The position numbers and the translations under genes were made by a program. Under the pieces are notes generated by a model that saw only the letters and a list, made by a program, of their open reading frames with translations, did no database searches and had not been told where the DNA came from. A stretch of DNA of 64,000 nt. Source: Luidia sarsii. Its lineage: Eukaryota; Echinodermata; Asteroidea; Paxillosida; Luidiidae. Below, piece by piece: positions 10,857-25,800 of this stretch. Every line of letters begins with the position of its first letter. The first letter of the stretch is position 1. The stretch spans positions 5,890,621-5,954,620 of the forward strand of contig OX465117.1 of NCBI GenBank assembly GCA_949987565.1, in the 5' to 3' direction.

Positions 10857-13628
10857 ACTGCTGTATGCACACACAAGCTGCCTAGCTGACAGAGGTTGGT
10901 TCTCTTTGCTTGATCATCAAATCATCATACTATGTTCGATTTCAGATTTTTCAAAGCTGATGCATAGGTGTTCTCCAGGTCTGTTAGCAGGCTAAGTTTT
11001 AGCTTTGTCAAGTGAATAATGAATGAGATATTAACGAGCAAAGTGTATTTTTCTTTACAGTTGCTCTCCGCCGTCTGACTGTTGTGTACTGCTGTATGCA
11101 CACACAAGCTGCCTAGCTGACAGAGGTTGGTTCTCTTTGCTTGATCATCAAATCATCATAGTATGTTCGATTTAAGATTTTTCAAAGCTGATGCACAGGT
11201 GTTCTCCAGGTCTGTTAGCAGGCTAAGTTTTAGCTTTGTCAAGTGAATAATGAATGAGATATTAACGAGCAAAGTGTATTTTTCTTTGCAGTTTCTCTCC
11301 GCCGACTGACTGTTGTGTACTGCTGTATGCACACACAAGCTGCCTACCTGACAGAGGTTGGTTATCTTTGCTTGATTATCAAATCATCATACTATGTTCG
11401 ATTTAAGATTTTTCAAAGCTGATGCATAGGTGTTCTCCAGGTCTGTTGGCAGGCTAAGTTTTAGCTTTGTCAAATGAATAATGAATGGGATATTAACGAG
11501 CAAAGTGTATTTTTCTTTACAGTTGCTCTCCGCCGTCTGACTGTTGTGTACTGCTGTATGCACACACAAGCTGCCTAGCTGACAGAGGTTGGTTCTCTTT
11601 GCTTGATCATCAAATCATCATACTATGTTCGATTTCAGATTTTTCAAAGCTGATGCATAGGTGTTCTCCAGGTCTGTTAGCAGGCTAAGTTTTAGCTTTG
11701 TCAAGTGAATAATGAATGAGATATTAACGAGCAAAGTGTATTTTTCTTTACAGTTGCTCTCCGCCGTCTGACTGTTGTGTACTGCTGTATGCACACACAA
11801 GCTGCCTAGCTGACAGAGGTTGGTTCTCTTTGCTTGATCATCAAATCATCATACTATGCTCGATTTCAGATTTTTCAAAGCTGATGCATAGGTGTTCTCC
11901 AGGTCTGTTAGCAGGCTAAGTTTTAGCTTTGTCAAGTGAATAATGAATGAGATATTAACGAGCAAAGTGTATTTTTCTTTGCAGTTTCTCCCCGCCGACT
12001 GACTGTTGTGTACTGCTGTATGCACACACAAGCTGCCTACCTGACAGAGGTTGGTTATCTTTGCTAGATCATCAAATCATCATACTATGTTCGATTTAAG
12101 ATTTCTCAAAGCTGATGCATAGGTGTTCTCCAGGTCTGTTTGCAGGCTAAGTTTTAGCTTTGTCATGAGAATAATTAATGAGATATTAACGAGCAAAGTA
12201 TATTTTTCTTTGCAGGTGCTCGCCGCCGTCTAACTGTTGTGTACTGCTGTATGCACACACAAGCTGCCTAGCTGACAGAGGTTGGTTCTCTTTGCTTGAT
12301 CATCAAATCATCATACTATGTTCGATTTAAGATTTTTCAAAGCTGATGCATAGGTGTTCTCCAGGTCTGTTAGCAGGCTAAGTTTTAGCTTTTTCAAGTG
12401 AATAATGATTGAGATATTAACGAGTAAAGTATATTTTTCTTTGCAGTTTCTCTCCGCGGACTGACTGTTGGGTACTGCTGTATGCACACACAAGCTGCCT
12501 ACCTGACAGAGGTTGGTTCTCTTTGCTTGATCATAAAATCATCATACTATGTTCGATTTCAGATTTTTCAAAGCTGATGCATAGGTGTTCTCCAGGTCTG
12601 TTAGCAGGCTAAGTTTTAGCTTTGTCAAGTGAATAATGAATGAGATATTAACGAGCAAAGTGTATTTTTCTTTACAGTTGCTCTCCGCCGACTGACTGTT
12701 GTGTACTGCTGTATGCACACACAAGCTGCCTAGCTGAAAGAGGTTGGTTCTCTTTGCTTGATCATCAAATCATCATACTATGTTCGATTTCAGATTTTTC
12801 AAAGCTGATGCATAGGTGTTCTCCAGGTCTGTTAGCAGGCTAAGTTTTAGCTTTGTCAAGTGAATAATGAATGAGATATTAACGAGCAAAGTGTATTTTT
12901 CTTTACAGTTGCTCTCCGCCGTCTGACTGTTGTGTACTGCTGTATGCACACACAAGCTGCCTAGCTGACAGAGGTTGGTTCTCTTTGCTTGATCATCAAA
13001 TCATCATACTATGCTCGATTTCAGATTTTTTAAAGCTGATGCATAGGTGTTCTCCAGGTCTGTTAGCAGGCTAAGTTTTAGCTTTGTCAAGTGATTAATG
13101 AATGAGATATTAACGAGCAAAGTGTATTTTTCTTTACAGTTGCTCTCCGCCGTCTGACTGTTGTGTACTGCTGTATGCACACACAAGCTGCCTAGCTGAC
13201 AGAGGTTGGTTCTCTTTGCTTGATCATCAAATCATCATACTATGCTCGATTTCAGATTTTTCAAAGCTGATGCATAGGTGTTCTCCAGGTCTGTTAGCAG
13301 GCTAAGTTTTAGCTTTGTCAAGTGAATAATGAATGAGATATTAACAAGCAAAGTGTATTTTTCTTTGCAGTTTCTCCCCGCCGACTGACTGTTGTGTACT
13401 GCTGTATGCACACACAAGCTGCCTACCTGACAGAGGTTGGTTATCTTTGCTAGATCATCAAATCATCATACTATGTTCGATTTAAGATTTCTCAAAGCTG
13501 ATGCATAGGTGTTCTCCAGGTCTGTTTGCAGGCTAAGTTTTAGCTTTGTCATGAGAATAATTAATGAGATATTAACGAGCAAAGTATATTTTTCTTTGCA
13601 GGTGCTCGCCGCCGTCTAACTGTTGTGT
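10857..13628. repeat. 12-monomer block, copy 1 (monomers 48-59)
   Basis: Type order is 8,19,10,8,4,2*,5,9,8,3,4,2*, 2772 bp. It recurs at 13629-16400 and 18018-20789. Shared private marks include gatgcacagg in t19, gtcaaatgaat plus aatgggat in t10, and tagctgaaagagg (12731, 15503, 19892). The first t8 differs from the other two copies (gatttcag here, gatttaag there). Confidence 0.92.
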
Positions 13629-16600
13629 ACTGCTGTATGCACACACAAGCTGCCTAGCTGACAGAGGTTGGTTCTCTTTGCTTGATCATCAAATCATCAT
13701 ACTATGTTCGATTTAAGATTTTTCAAAGCTGATGCATAGGTGTTCTCCAGGTCTGTTAGCAGGCTAAGTTTTAGCTTTGTCAAGTGAATAATGAATGAGA
13801 TATTAACGAGCAAAGTGTATTTTTCTTTACAGTTGCTCTCCGCCGTCTGACTGTTGTGTACTGCTGTATGCACACACAAGCTGCCTAGCTGACAGAGGTT
13901 GGTTCTCTTTGCTTGATCATCAAATCATCATAGTATGTTCGATTTAAGATTTTTCAAAGCTGATGCACAGGTGTTCTCCAGGTCTGTTAGCAGGCTAAGT
14001 TTTAGCTTTGTCAAGTGAATAATGAATGAGATATTAACGAGCAAAGTGTATTTTTCTTTGCAGTTTCTCTCCGCCGACTGACTGTTGTGTACTGCTGTAT
14101 GCACACACAAGCTGCCTACCTGACAGAGGTTGGTTATCTTTGCTTGATTATCAAATCATCATACTATGTTCGATTTAAGATTTTTCAAAGCTGATGCATA
14201 GGTGTTCTCCAGGTCTGTTGGCAGGCTAAGTTTTAGCTTTGTCAAATGAATAATGAATGGGATATTAACGAGCAAAGTGTATTTTTCTTTACAGTTGCTC
14301 TCCGCCGTCTGACTGTTGTGTACTGCTGTATGCACACACAAGCTGCCTAGCTGACAGAGGTTGGTTCTCTTTGCTTGATCATCAAATCATCATACTATGT
14401 TCGATTTCAGATTTTTCAAAGCTGATGCATAGGTGTTCTCCAGGTCTGTTAGCAGGCTAAGTTTTAGCTTTGTCAAGTGAATAATGAATGAGATATTAAC
14501 GAGCAAAGTGTATTTTTCTTTACAGTTGCTCTCCGCCGTCTGACTGTTGTGTACTGCTGTATGCACACACAAGCTGCCTAGCTGACAGAGGTTGGTTCTC
14601 TTTGCTTGATCATCAAATCATCATACTATGCTCGATTTCAGATTTTTCAAAGCTGATGCATAGGTGTTCTCCAGGTCTGTTAGCAGGCTAAGTTTTAGCT
14701 TTGTCAAGTGAATAATGAATGAGATATTAACGAGCAAAGTGTATTTTTCTTTGCAGTTTCTCCCCGCCGACTGACTGTTGTGTACTGCTGTATGCACACA
14801 CAAGCTGCCTACCTGACAGAGGTTGGTTATCTTTGCTAGATCATCAAATCATCATACTATGTTCGATTTAAGATTTCTCAAAGCTGATGCATAGGTGTTC
14901 TCCAGGTCTGTTTGCAGGCTAAGTTTTAGCTTTGTCATGAGAATAATTAATGAGATATTAACGAGCAAAGTATATTTTTCTTTGCAGGTGCTCGCCGCCG
15001 TCTAACTGTTGTGTACTGCTGTATGCACACACAAGCTGCCTAGCTGACAGAGGTTGGTTCTCTTTGCTTGATCATCAAATCATCATACTATGTTCGATTT
15101 AAGATTTTTCAAAGCTGATGCATAGGTGTTCTCCAGGTCTGTTAGCAGGCTAAGTTTTAGCTTTTTCAAGTGAATAATGATTGAGATATTAACGAGTAAA
15201 GTATATTTTTCTTTGCAGTTTCTCTCCGCGGACTGACTGTTGGGTACTGCTGTATGCACACACAAGCTGCCTACCTGACAGAGGTTGGTTCTCTTTGCTT
15301 GATCATAAAATCATCATACTATGTTCGATTTCAGATTTTTCAAAGCTGATGCATAGGTGTTCTCCAGGTCTGTTAGCAGGCTAAGTTTTAGCTTTGTCAA
15401 GTGAATAATGAATGAGATATTAACGAGCAAAGTGTATTTTTCTTTACAGTTGCTCTCCGCCGACTGACTGTTGTGTACTGCTGTATGCACACACAAGCTG
15501 CCTAGCTGAAAGAGGTTGGTTCTCTTTGCTTGATCATCAAATCATCATACTATGTTCGATTTCAGATTTTTCAAAGCTGATGCATAGGTGTTCTCCAGGT
15601 CTGTTAGCAGGCTAAGTTTTAGCTTTGTCAAGTGAATAATGAATGAGATATTAACGAGCAAAGTGTATTTTTCTTTACAGTTGCTCTCCGCCGTCTGACT
15701 GTTGTGTACTGCTGTATGCACACACAAGCTGCCTAGCTGACAGAGGTTGGTTCTCTTTGCTTGATCATCAAATCATCATACTATGCTCGATTTCAGATTT
15801 TTTAAAGCTGATGCATAGGTGTTCTCCAGGTCTGTTAGCAGGCTAAGTTTTAGCTTTGTCAAGTGATTAATGAATGAGATATTAACGAGCAAAGTGTATT
15901 TTTCTTTACAGTTGCTCTCCGCCGTCTGACTGTTGTGTACTGCTGTATGCACACACAAGCTGCCTAGCTGACAGAGGTTGGTTCTCTTTGCTTGATCATC
16001 AAATCATCATACTATGCTCGATTTCAGATTTTTCAAAGCTGATGCATAGGTGTTCTCCAGGTCTGTTAGCAGGCTAAGTTTTAGCTTTGTCAAGTGAATA
16101 ATGAATGAGATATTAACAAGCAAAGTGTATTTTTCTTTGCAGTTTCTCCCCGCCGACTGACTGTTGTGTACTGCTGTATGCACACACAAGCTGCCTACCT
16201 GACAGAGGTTGGTTATCTTTGCTAGATCATCAAATCATCATACTATGTTCGATTTAAGATTTCTCAAAGCTGATGCATAGGTGTTCTCCAGGTCTGTTTG
16301 CAGGCTAAGTTTTAGCTTTGTCATGAGAATAATTAATGAGATATTAACGAGCAAAGTATATTTTTCTTTGCAGGTGCTCGCCGCCGTCTAACTGTTGTGT
16401 ACTGCTGTATGCACACACAAGCTGCCTAGCTGACAGAGGTTGGTTCTCTTTGCTTGATCATCAAATCATCATACTATGTTCGATTTAAGATTTTTCAAAG
16501 CTGATGCATAGGTGTTCTCCAGGTCTGTTAGCAGGCTAAGTTTTAGCTTTTTCAAGTGAATAATGATTGAGATATTAACGAGTAAAGTATATTTTTCTTT

Positions 16601-18017
16601 GCAGTTTCTCTCCGCGGACTGACTGTTGGGTACTGCTGTATGCACACACAAGCTGCCTACCTGACAGAGGTTGGTTCTCTTTGCTTGATCATAAAATCAT
16701 CATACTATGTTCGATTTAAGATTTTTCAAAGCTGATGCATAGGTGTTCTCCAGGTCTGTTAGCAGGCTAAGTTTTAGCTTTGTCAAGTGAATAATGAATG
16801 AGATATTAACGAGCAAAGTGTATTTTTCTTTGCAGTTTCTCTCCGCCGACTGACTGTTGTGTACTGCTGTATGCACACACAAGCTGCCTACCTGACAGAG
16901 GTTGGTTATCTTTGCTAGATCATCAAATCATCATACTATGTTCGATTTAAGATTTTTCAAAGCTGATGCATAGGTGTTCTCCAGGTCTGTTTGCAGGCTA
17001 AGTTTTAGCTTTGTCATGAGAATAATGAATGAGATATTAACGAGCAAAGTATATTTTTCTTTGCAGGTGCTCGCCGCCGTCTAACTGTTGTGTACTGCTG
17101 TATGCACACACAAGCTGCCTAGCTGACAGAGGTTGGTTCTCTTTGCTTGATCATCAAATCATCATACTATGCTCGATTTCAGATTTTTTAAAGCTGATGC
17201 ATAGGTGTTCTCCAGGTCTGTTAGCAGGCTAAGTTTTAGCTTTGTCAAGTGATTAATGAATGAGATATTAACGAGCAAAGTGTATTTTTCTTTACAGTTG
17301 CTCTCCGCCGTCTGACTGTTGTGTACTGCTGTATGCACACACAAGCTGCCTAGCTGACAGAGGTTGGTTCTCTTTGCTTGATCATCAAATCATCATACTA
17401 TGCTCGATTTCAGATTTTTCAAAGCTGATGCATAGGTGTTCTCCAGGTCTGTTAGCAGGCTAAGTTTTAGCTTTGTCAAGTGAATAATGAATGAGATATT
17501 AACAAGCAAAGTGTATTTTTCTTTGCAGTTTCTCCCCGCCGACTGACTGTTGTGTACTGCTGTATGCACACACAAGCTGCCTACCTGACAGAGGTTGGTT
17601 ATCTTTGCTAGATCATCAAATCATCATACTATGTTCGATTTAAGATTTTTCAAAGCTGATGCATAGGTGTTCTCCAGGTCTGTTTGCAGGCTAAGTTTTA
17701 GCTTTGTCATGAGAATAATGAATGAGATATTAACGAGCAAAGTATATTTTTCTTTGCAGGTGCTCGCCGCCGTCTAACTGTTGTGTACTGCTGTATGCAC
17801 ACACAAGCTGCCTAGCTGACAGAGGTTGGTTCTCTTTGCTTGATCATCAAATCATCATACTATGTTCGATTTAAGATTTTTCAATACTGATGCATAGGTG
17901 TTCTCCAGGTCTGTTAGCAGGCTAAGTTTTAGCTTTGTCAAGTGAATAATGAATGAGATATTAACGAGCAAAGTGTATTTTTCTTTGCAGTTTCTCTCCG
18001 CCGACTGACTGTTGTGT
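13629..18017. repeat. 19-monomer higher-order repeat, copy 1 (monomers 60-78)
   Basis: Type order is 8,19,10,8,4,2*,5,9,8,3,4,2*,5,1,2,3,4,2,6, 4389 bp. It is followed immediately by an apparently identical second copy. The 12 leading monomers are also shared with 10857-13628, so this unit is a 12-mer plus a 7-mer of the left-end trimer kind. Confidence 0.93.
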
Positions 18018-21000
18018 ACTGCTGTATGCACACACAAGCTGCCTAGCTGACAGAGGTTGGTTCTCTTTGCTTGATCATCAAATCATCATACTATGTTCGA
18101 TTTAAGATTTTTCAAAGCTGATGCATAGGTGTTCTCCAGGTCTGTTAGCAGGCTAAGTTTTAGCTTTGTCAAGTGAATAATGAATGAGATATTAACGAGC
18201 AAAGTGTATTTTTCTTTACAGTTGCTCTCCGCCGTCTGACTGTTGTGTACTGCTGTATGCACACACAAGCTGCCTAGCTGACAGAGGTTGGTTCTCTTTG
18301 CTTGATCATCAAATCATCATAGTATGTTCGATTTAAGATTTTTCAAAGCTGATGCACAGGTGTTCTCCAGGTCTGTTAGCAGGCTAAGTTTTAGCTTTGT
18401 CAAGTGAATAATGAATGAGATATTAACGAGCAAAGTGTATTTTTCTTTGCAGTTTCTCTCCGCCGACTGACTGTTGTGTACTGCTGTATGCACACACAAG
18501 CTGCCTACCTGACAGAGGTTGGTTATCTTTGCTTGATTATCAAATCATCATACTATGTTCGATTTAAGATTTTTCAAAGCTGATGCATAGGTGTTCTCCA
18601 GGTCTGTTGGCAGGCTAAGTTTTAGCTTTGTCAAATGAATAATGAATGGGATATTAACGAGCAAAGTGTATTTTTCTTTACAGTTGCTCTCCGCCGTCTG
18701 ACTGTTGTGTACTGCTGTATGCACACACAAGCTGCCTAGCTGACAGAGGTTGGTTCTCTTTGCTTGATCATCAAATCATCATACTATGTTCGATTTCAGA
18801 TTTTTCAAAGCTGATGCATAGGTGTTCTCCAGGTCTGTTAGCAGGCTAAGTTTTAGCTTTGTCAAGTGAATAATGAATGAGATATTAACGAGCAAAGTGT
18901 ATTTTTCTTTACAGTTGCTCTCCGCCGTCTGACTGTTGTGTACTGCTGTATGCACACACAAGCTGCCTAGCTGACAGAGGTTGGTTCTCTTTGCTTGATC
19001 ATCAAATCATCATACTATGCTCGATTTCAGATTTTTCAAAGCTGATGCATAGGTGTTCTCCAGGTCTGTTAGCAGGCTAAGTTTTAGCTTTGTCAAGTGA
19101 ATAATGAATGAGATATTAACGAGCAAAGTGTATTTTTCTTTGCAGTTTCTCCCCGCCGACTGACTGTTGTGTACTGCTGTATGCACACACAAGCTGCCTA
19201 CCTGACAGAGGTTGGTTATCTTTGCTAGATCATCAAATCATCATACTATGTTCGATTTAAGATTTCTCAAAGCTGATGCATAGGTGTTCTCCAGGTCTGT
19301 TTGCAGGCTAAGTTTTAGCTTTGTCATGAGAATAATTAATGAGATATTAACGAGCAAAGTATATTTTTCTTTGCAGGTGCTCGCCGCCGTCTAACTGTTG
19401 TGTACTGCTGTATGCACACACAAGCTGCCTAGCTGACAGAGGTTGGTTCTCTTTGCTTGATCATCAAATCATCATACTATGTTCGATTTAAGATTTTTCA
19501 AAGCTGATGCATAGGTGTTCTCCAGGTCTGTTAGCAGGCTAAGTTTTAGCTTTTTCAAGTGAATAATGATTGAGATATTAACGAGTAAAGTATATTTTTC
19601 TTTGCAGTTTCTCTCCGCGGACTGACTGTTGGGTACTGCTGTATGCACACACAAGCTGCCTACCTGACAGAGGTTGGTTCTCTTTGCTTGATCATAAAAT
19701 CATCATACTATGTTCGATTTCAGATTTTTCAAAGCTGATGCATAGGTGTTCTCCAGGTCTGTTAGCAGGCTAAGTTTTAGCTTTGTCAAGTGAATAATGA
19801 ATGAGATATTAACGAGCAAAGTGTATTTTTCTTTACAGTTGCTCTCCGCCGACTGACTGTTGTGTACTGCTGTATGCACACACAAGCTGCCTAGCTGAAA
19901 GAGGTTGGTTCTCTTTGCTTGATCATCAAATCATCATACTATGTTCGATTTCAGATTTTTCAAAGCTGATGCATAGGTGTTCTCCAGGTCTGTTAGCAGG
20001 CTAAGTTTTAGCTTTGTCAAGTGAATAATGAATGAGATATTAACGAGCAAAGTGTATTTTTCTTTACAGTTGCTCTCCGCCGTCTGACTGTTGTGTACTG
20101 CTGTATGCACACACAAGCTGCCTAGCTGACAGAGGTTGGTTCTCTTTGCTTGATCATCAAATCATCATACTATGCTCGATTTCAGATTTTTTAAAGCTGA
20201 TGCATAGGTGTTCTCCAGGTCTGTTAGCAGGCTAAGTTTTAGCTTTGTCAAGTGATTAATGAATGAGATATTAACGAGCAAAGTGTATTTTTCTTTACAG
20301 TTGCTCTCCGCCGTCTGACTGTTGTGTACTGCTGTATGCACACACAAGCTGCCTAGCTGACAGAGGTTGGTTCTCTTTGCTTGATCATCAAATCATCATA
20401 CTATGCTCGATTTCAGATTTTTCAAAGCTGATGCATAGGTGTTCTCCAGGTCTGTTAGCAGGCTAAGTTTTAGCTTTGTCAAGTGAATAATGAATGAGAT
20501 ATTAACAAGCAAAGTGTATTTTTCTTTGCAGTTTCTCCCCGCCGACTGACTGTTGTGTACTGCTGTATGCACACACAAGCTGCCTACCTGACAGAGGTTG
20601 GTTATCTTTGCTAGATCATCAAATCATCATACTATGTTCGATTTAAGATTTCTCAAAGCTGATGCATAGGTGTTCTCCAGGTCTGTTTGCAGGCTAAGTT
20701 TTAGCTTTGTCATGAGAATAATTAATGAGATATTAACGAGCAAAGTATATTTTTCTTTGCAGGTGCTCGCCGCCGTCTAACTGTTGTGTACTGCTGTATG
20801 CACACACAAGCTGCCTAGCTGACAGAGGTTGGTTCTCTTTGCTTGATCATCAAATCATCATACTATGTTCGATTTAAGATTTTTCAAAGCTGATGCATAG
20901 GTGTTCTCCAGGTCTGTTAGCAGGCTAAGTTTTAGCTTTTTCAAGTGAATAATGATTGAGATATTAACGAGTAAAGTATATTTTTCTTTGCAGTTTCTCT

Positions 21001-22406
21001 CCGCGGACTGACTGTTGGGTACTGCTGTATGCACACACAAGCTGCCTACCTGACAGAGGTTGGTTCTCTTTGCTTGATCATAAAATCATCATACTATGTT
21101 CGATTTAAGATTTTTCAAAGCTGATGCATAGGTGTTCTCCAGGTCTGTTAGCAGGCTAAGTTTTAGCTTTGTCAAGTGAATAATGAATGAGATATTAACG
21201 AGCAAAGTGTATTTTTCTTTGCAGTTTCTCTCCGCCGACTGACTGTTGTGTACTGCTGTATGCACACACAAGCTGCCTACCTGACAGAGGTTGGTTATCT
21301 TTGCTAGATCATCAAATCATCATACTATGTTCGATTTAAGATTTTTCAAAGCTGATGCATAGGTGTTCTCCAGGTCTGTTTGCAGGCTAAGTTTTAGCTT
21401 TGTCATGAGAATAATGAATGAGATATTAACGAGCAAAGTATATTTTTCTTTGCAGGTGCTCGCCGCCGTCTAACTGTTGTGTACTGCTGTATGCACACAC
21501 AAGCTGCCTAGCTGACAGAGGTTGGTTCTCTTTGCTTGATCATCAAATCATCATACTATGCTCGATTTCAGATTTTTTAAAGCTGATGCATAGGTGTTCT
21601 CCAGGTCTGTTAGCAGGCTAAGTTTTAGCTTTGTCAAGTGATTAATGAATGAGATATTAACGAGCAAAGTGTATTTTTCTTTACAGTTGCTCTCCGCCGT
21701 CTGACTGTTGTGTACTGCTGTATGCACACACAAGCTGCCTAGCTGACAGAGGTTGGTTCTCTTTGCTTGATCATCAAATCATCATACTATGCTCGATTTC
21801 AGATTTTTCAAAGCTGATGCATAGGTGTTCTCCAGGTCTGTTAGCAGGCTAAGTTTTAGCTTTGTCAAGTGAATAATGAATGAGATATTAACAAGCAAAG
21901 TGTATTTTTCTTTGCAGTTTCTCCCCGCCGACTGACTGTTGTGTACTGCTGTATGCACACACAAGCTGCCTACCTGACAGAGGTTGGTTATCTTTGCTAG
22001 ATCATCAAATCATCATACTATGTTCGATTTAAGATTTTTCAAAGCTGATGCATAGGTGTTCTCCAGGTCTGTTTGCAGGCTAAGTTTTAGCTTTGTCATG
22101 AGAATAATGAATGAGATATTAACGAGCAAAGTATATTTTTCTTTGCAGGTGCTCGCCGCCGTCTAACTGTTGTGTACTGCTGTATGCACACACAAGCTGC
22201 CTAGCTGACAGAGGTTGGTTCTCTTTGCTTGATCATCAAATCATCATACTATGTTCGATTTAAGATTTTTCAATACTGATGCATAGGTGTTCTCCAGGTC
22301 TGTTAGCAGGCTAAGTTTTAGCTTTGTCAAGTGAATAATGAATGAGATATTAACGAGCAAAGTGTATTTTTCTTTGCAGTTTCTCTCCGCCGACTGACTG
22401 TTGTGT
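18018..22406. repeat. 19-monomer higher-order repeat, copy 2 (monomers 79-97)
   Basis: The type order matches 13629-18017 unit by unit at an offset of 4389 bp, including rare marks such as gatgcacagg, aatgggat, tagctgaaagagg and ttaacaagc. I found no difference in the parts I compared by eye. I did not align every base. Confidence 0.93.
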
Positions 22407-22868
22407 ACTGCTGTATGCACACACAAGCTGCCTACCTGACAGAGGTTGGTTATCTTTGCTTGATCATCAAATCATCATACTGTGTTCGATTTCAGATTTT
22501 TCAAAGCTGATGCATAGGTGTTCTCCAGGTCTGTTAGCAGGCTAAGTTTTAGCTTTGTCAAGTGAATAATGAATGAGATATTAACGAGCAAAGTGTATTT
22601 TTCTTTGCAGTTTCTCCCCGCCGACTGACTGTTGTGTACTGCTGTATGCACACACAAGCTGCCTACCTGACAGAGGTTGGTTATCTTTGCTAGATCATCA
22701 AATCATCATACTATGTTCGATTTAAGATTTTTCAAAGCTGATGCATAGGTGTTCTCCAGGTCTGTTTGCAGGCTAAGTTTTAGCTTTGTCATGAGAATAA
22801 TGAATGAGATATTAACGAGCAAAGTATATTTTTCTTTGCAGGTGCTCGCCGCCGTCTAACTGTTGTGT
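22407..22868. repeat. Monomers 98-99: t7, t2 pair
   Basis: Types 7 and 2 follow the t6 that ends the 19-mer and lead into t5 of the 22-monomer block. This 6,7,2,5 order is the undeleted form of the 6,7/2,5 order seen at monomers 20-22, and it repeats monomers 9-12. Confidence 0.9.
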
Positions 22869-25800
22869 ACTGCTGTATGCACACACAAGCTGCCTAGCTG
22901 ACAGAGGTTGGTTCTCTTTGCTTGATCATCAAATCATCATACTATGTTCGATTTAAGATTTTTCAAAGCTGATGCATAGGTGTTCTCCAGGTCTGTTAGC
23001 AGGCTAAGTTTTAGCTTTTTCAAGTGAATAATGATTGAGATATTAACGAGTAAAGTATATTTTTCTTTGCAGTTTCTCTCCGCGGACTGACTGTTGGGTA
23101 CTGCTGTATGCACACACAAGCTGCCTACCTGACAGAGGTTGGTTCTCTTTGCTTGATCATAAAATCATCATACTATGTTCGATTTAAGATTTTTCAAAGC
23201 TGATGCATAGGTGTTCTCCAGGTCTGTTAGCAGGCTAAGTTTTAGCTTTGTCAAGTGAATAATGAATGAGATATTAACGAGCAAAGTGTATTTTTCTTTG
23301 CAGTTTCTCTCCGCCGACTGACTGTTGTGTACTGCTGTATGCACACACAAGCTGCCTACCTGACAGAGGTTGGTTATCTTTGCTAGATCATCAAATCATC
23401 ATACTATGTTCGATTTAAGATTTTTCAAAGCTGATGCATAGGTGTTCTCCAGGTCTGTTTGCAGGCTAAGTTTTAGCTTTGTCATGAGAATAATGAATGA
23501 GATATTAACGAGCAAAGTATATTTTTCTTTGCAGGTGCTCGCCGCCGTCTAACTGTTGTGTACTGCTGTATGCACACACAAGCTGCCTAGCTGACAGAGG
23601 TTGGTTCTCTTTGCTTGATCATCAAATCATCATACTATGCTCGATTTCAGATTTTTTAAAGCTGATGCATAGGTGTTCTCCAGGTCTGTTAGCAGGCTAA
23701 GTTTTAGCTTTGTCAAGTGATTAATGAATGAGATATTAACGAGCAAAGTGTATTTTTCTTTACAGTTGCTCTCCGCCGTCTGACTGTTGTGTACTGCTGT
23801 ATGCACACACAAGCTGCCTAGCTGACAGAGGTTGGTTCTCTTTGCTTGATCATCAAATCATCATACTATGCTCGATTTCAGATTTTTCAAAGCTGATGCA
23901 TAGGTGTTCTCAAGGTCTGTTAGCAGGCTAAGTTTTAGCTTTGTCAAGTGAATAATGAATGAGATATTAACAAGCAAAGTGTATTTTTCTTTGCAGTTTC
24001 TCCCCGCCGACTGACTGTTGTGTACTGCTGTATGCACACACAAGCTGCCTACCTGACAGAGGTTGGTTATCTTTGCTAGATCATCAAATCATCATACTAT
24101 GTTCGATTTAAGATTTCTCAAAGCTGATGCATAGGTGTTCTCCAGGTCTGTTTGCAGGCTAAGTTTTAGCTTTGTCATGAGAATAATTAATGAGATATTA
24201 ACGAGCAAAGTATATTTTTCTTTGCAGGTGCTCGCCGCCGTCTAACTGTTGTGTACTGCTGTATGCACACACAAGCTGCCTAGCTGACAGAGGTTGGTTC
24301 TCTTTGCTTGATCATCAAATCATCATACTATGTTCGATTTAAGATTTTTCAAAGCTGATGCATAGGTGTTCTCCAGGTCTGTTAGCAGGCTAAGTTTTAG
24401 CTTTTTCAAGTGAATAATGATTGAGATATTAACGAGTAAAGTATATTTTTCTTTGCAGTTTCTCTCCGCGGACTGACTGTTGGGTACTGCTGTATGCACA
24501 CACAAGCTGCCTACCTGACAGAGGTTGGTTCTCTTTGCTTGATCATAAAATCATCATACTATGTTCGATTTAAGATTTTTCAAAGCTGATGCATAGGTGT
24601 TCTCCAGGTCTGTTAGCAGGCTAAGTTTTAGCTTTGTCAAGTGAATAATGAATGAGATATTAACGAGCAAAGTGTATTTTTCTTTGCAGTTTCTCTCCGC
24701 CGACTGACTGTTGTGTACTGCTGTATGCACACACAAGCTGCCTACCTGACAGAGGTTGGTTATCTTTGCTTGATCATCAAATCATCATACTGTGTTCGAT
24801 TTCAGATTTTTCAAAGCTGATGCATAGGTGTTCTCCAGGTCTGTTAGCAGGCTAAGTTTTAGCTTTGTCAAGTGAATAATGAATGAGATATTAACGAGCA
24901 AAGTGTATTTTTCTTTGCAGTTTCTCCCCGCCGACTGACTGTTGTGTACTGCTGTATGCACACACAAGCTGCCTACCTGACAGAGGTTGGTTATCTTTGC
25001 TAGATCATCAAATCATCATACTATGTTCGATTTAAGATTTTTCAAAGCTGATGCATAGGTGTTCTCCAGGTCTGTTTGCAGGCTAAGTTTTAGCTTTGTC
25101 ATGAGAATAATGAATGAGATATTAACGAGCAAAGTATATTTTTCTTTGCAGGTGCTCGCCGCCGTCTAACTGTTGTGTACTGCTGTATGCACACACAAGC
25201 TGCCTAGCTGACAGAGGTTGGTTCTCTTTGCTTGATCATCAAATCATCATACTATGTTCGATTTAAGATTTTTCAATACTGATGCATAGGTGTTCTCCAG
25301 GTCTGTTAGCAGGCTAAGTTTTAGCTTTGTCAAGTGAATAATGAATGAGATATTAACGAGCAAAGTGTATTTTTCTTTGCAGTTTCTCTCCGCCGACTGA
25401 CTGTTGTGTACTGCTGTATGCACACACAAGCTGCCTACCTGACAGAGGTTGGTTATCTTTGCTTGATCATCAAATCATCATACTGTGTTCGATTTCAGAT
25501 TTTTCAAAGCTGATGCATAGGTGTTCTCCAGGTCTGTTAGCAGGCTAAGTTTTAGCTTTGTCAAGTGAATAATGAATGAGATATTAACGAGCAAAGTGTA
25601 TTTTTCTTTGCAGTTTCTTTCCGCCGACTGACTGTTGGGTACTGCTGTATGCACACACAAGCTGCCTACCTGACAGAGGTTGGTTCTCTTTGCTTGATCA
25701 TCAAATCATCATACTATGTTCGATTTAAGATTTTTCAAAGCTGATGCATAGGTGTTCTCCAGGTCTGTTAGCAGGCTAAGTTTTAGCTTTGTCAAGTGAA

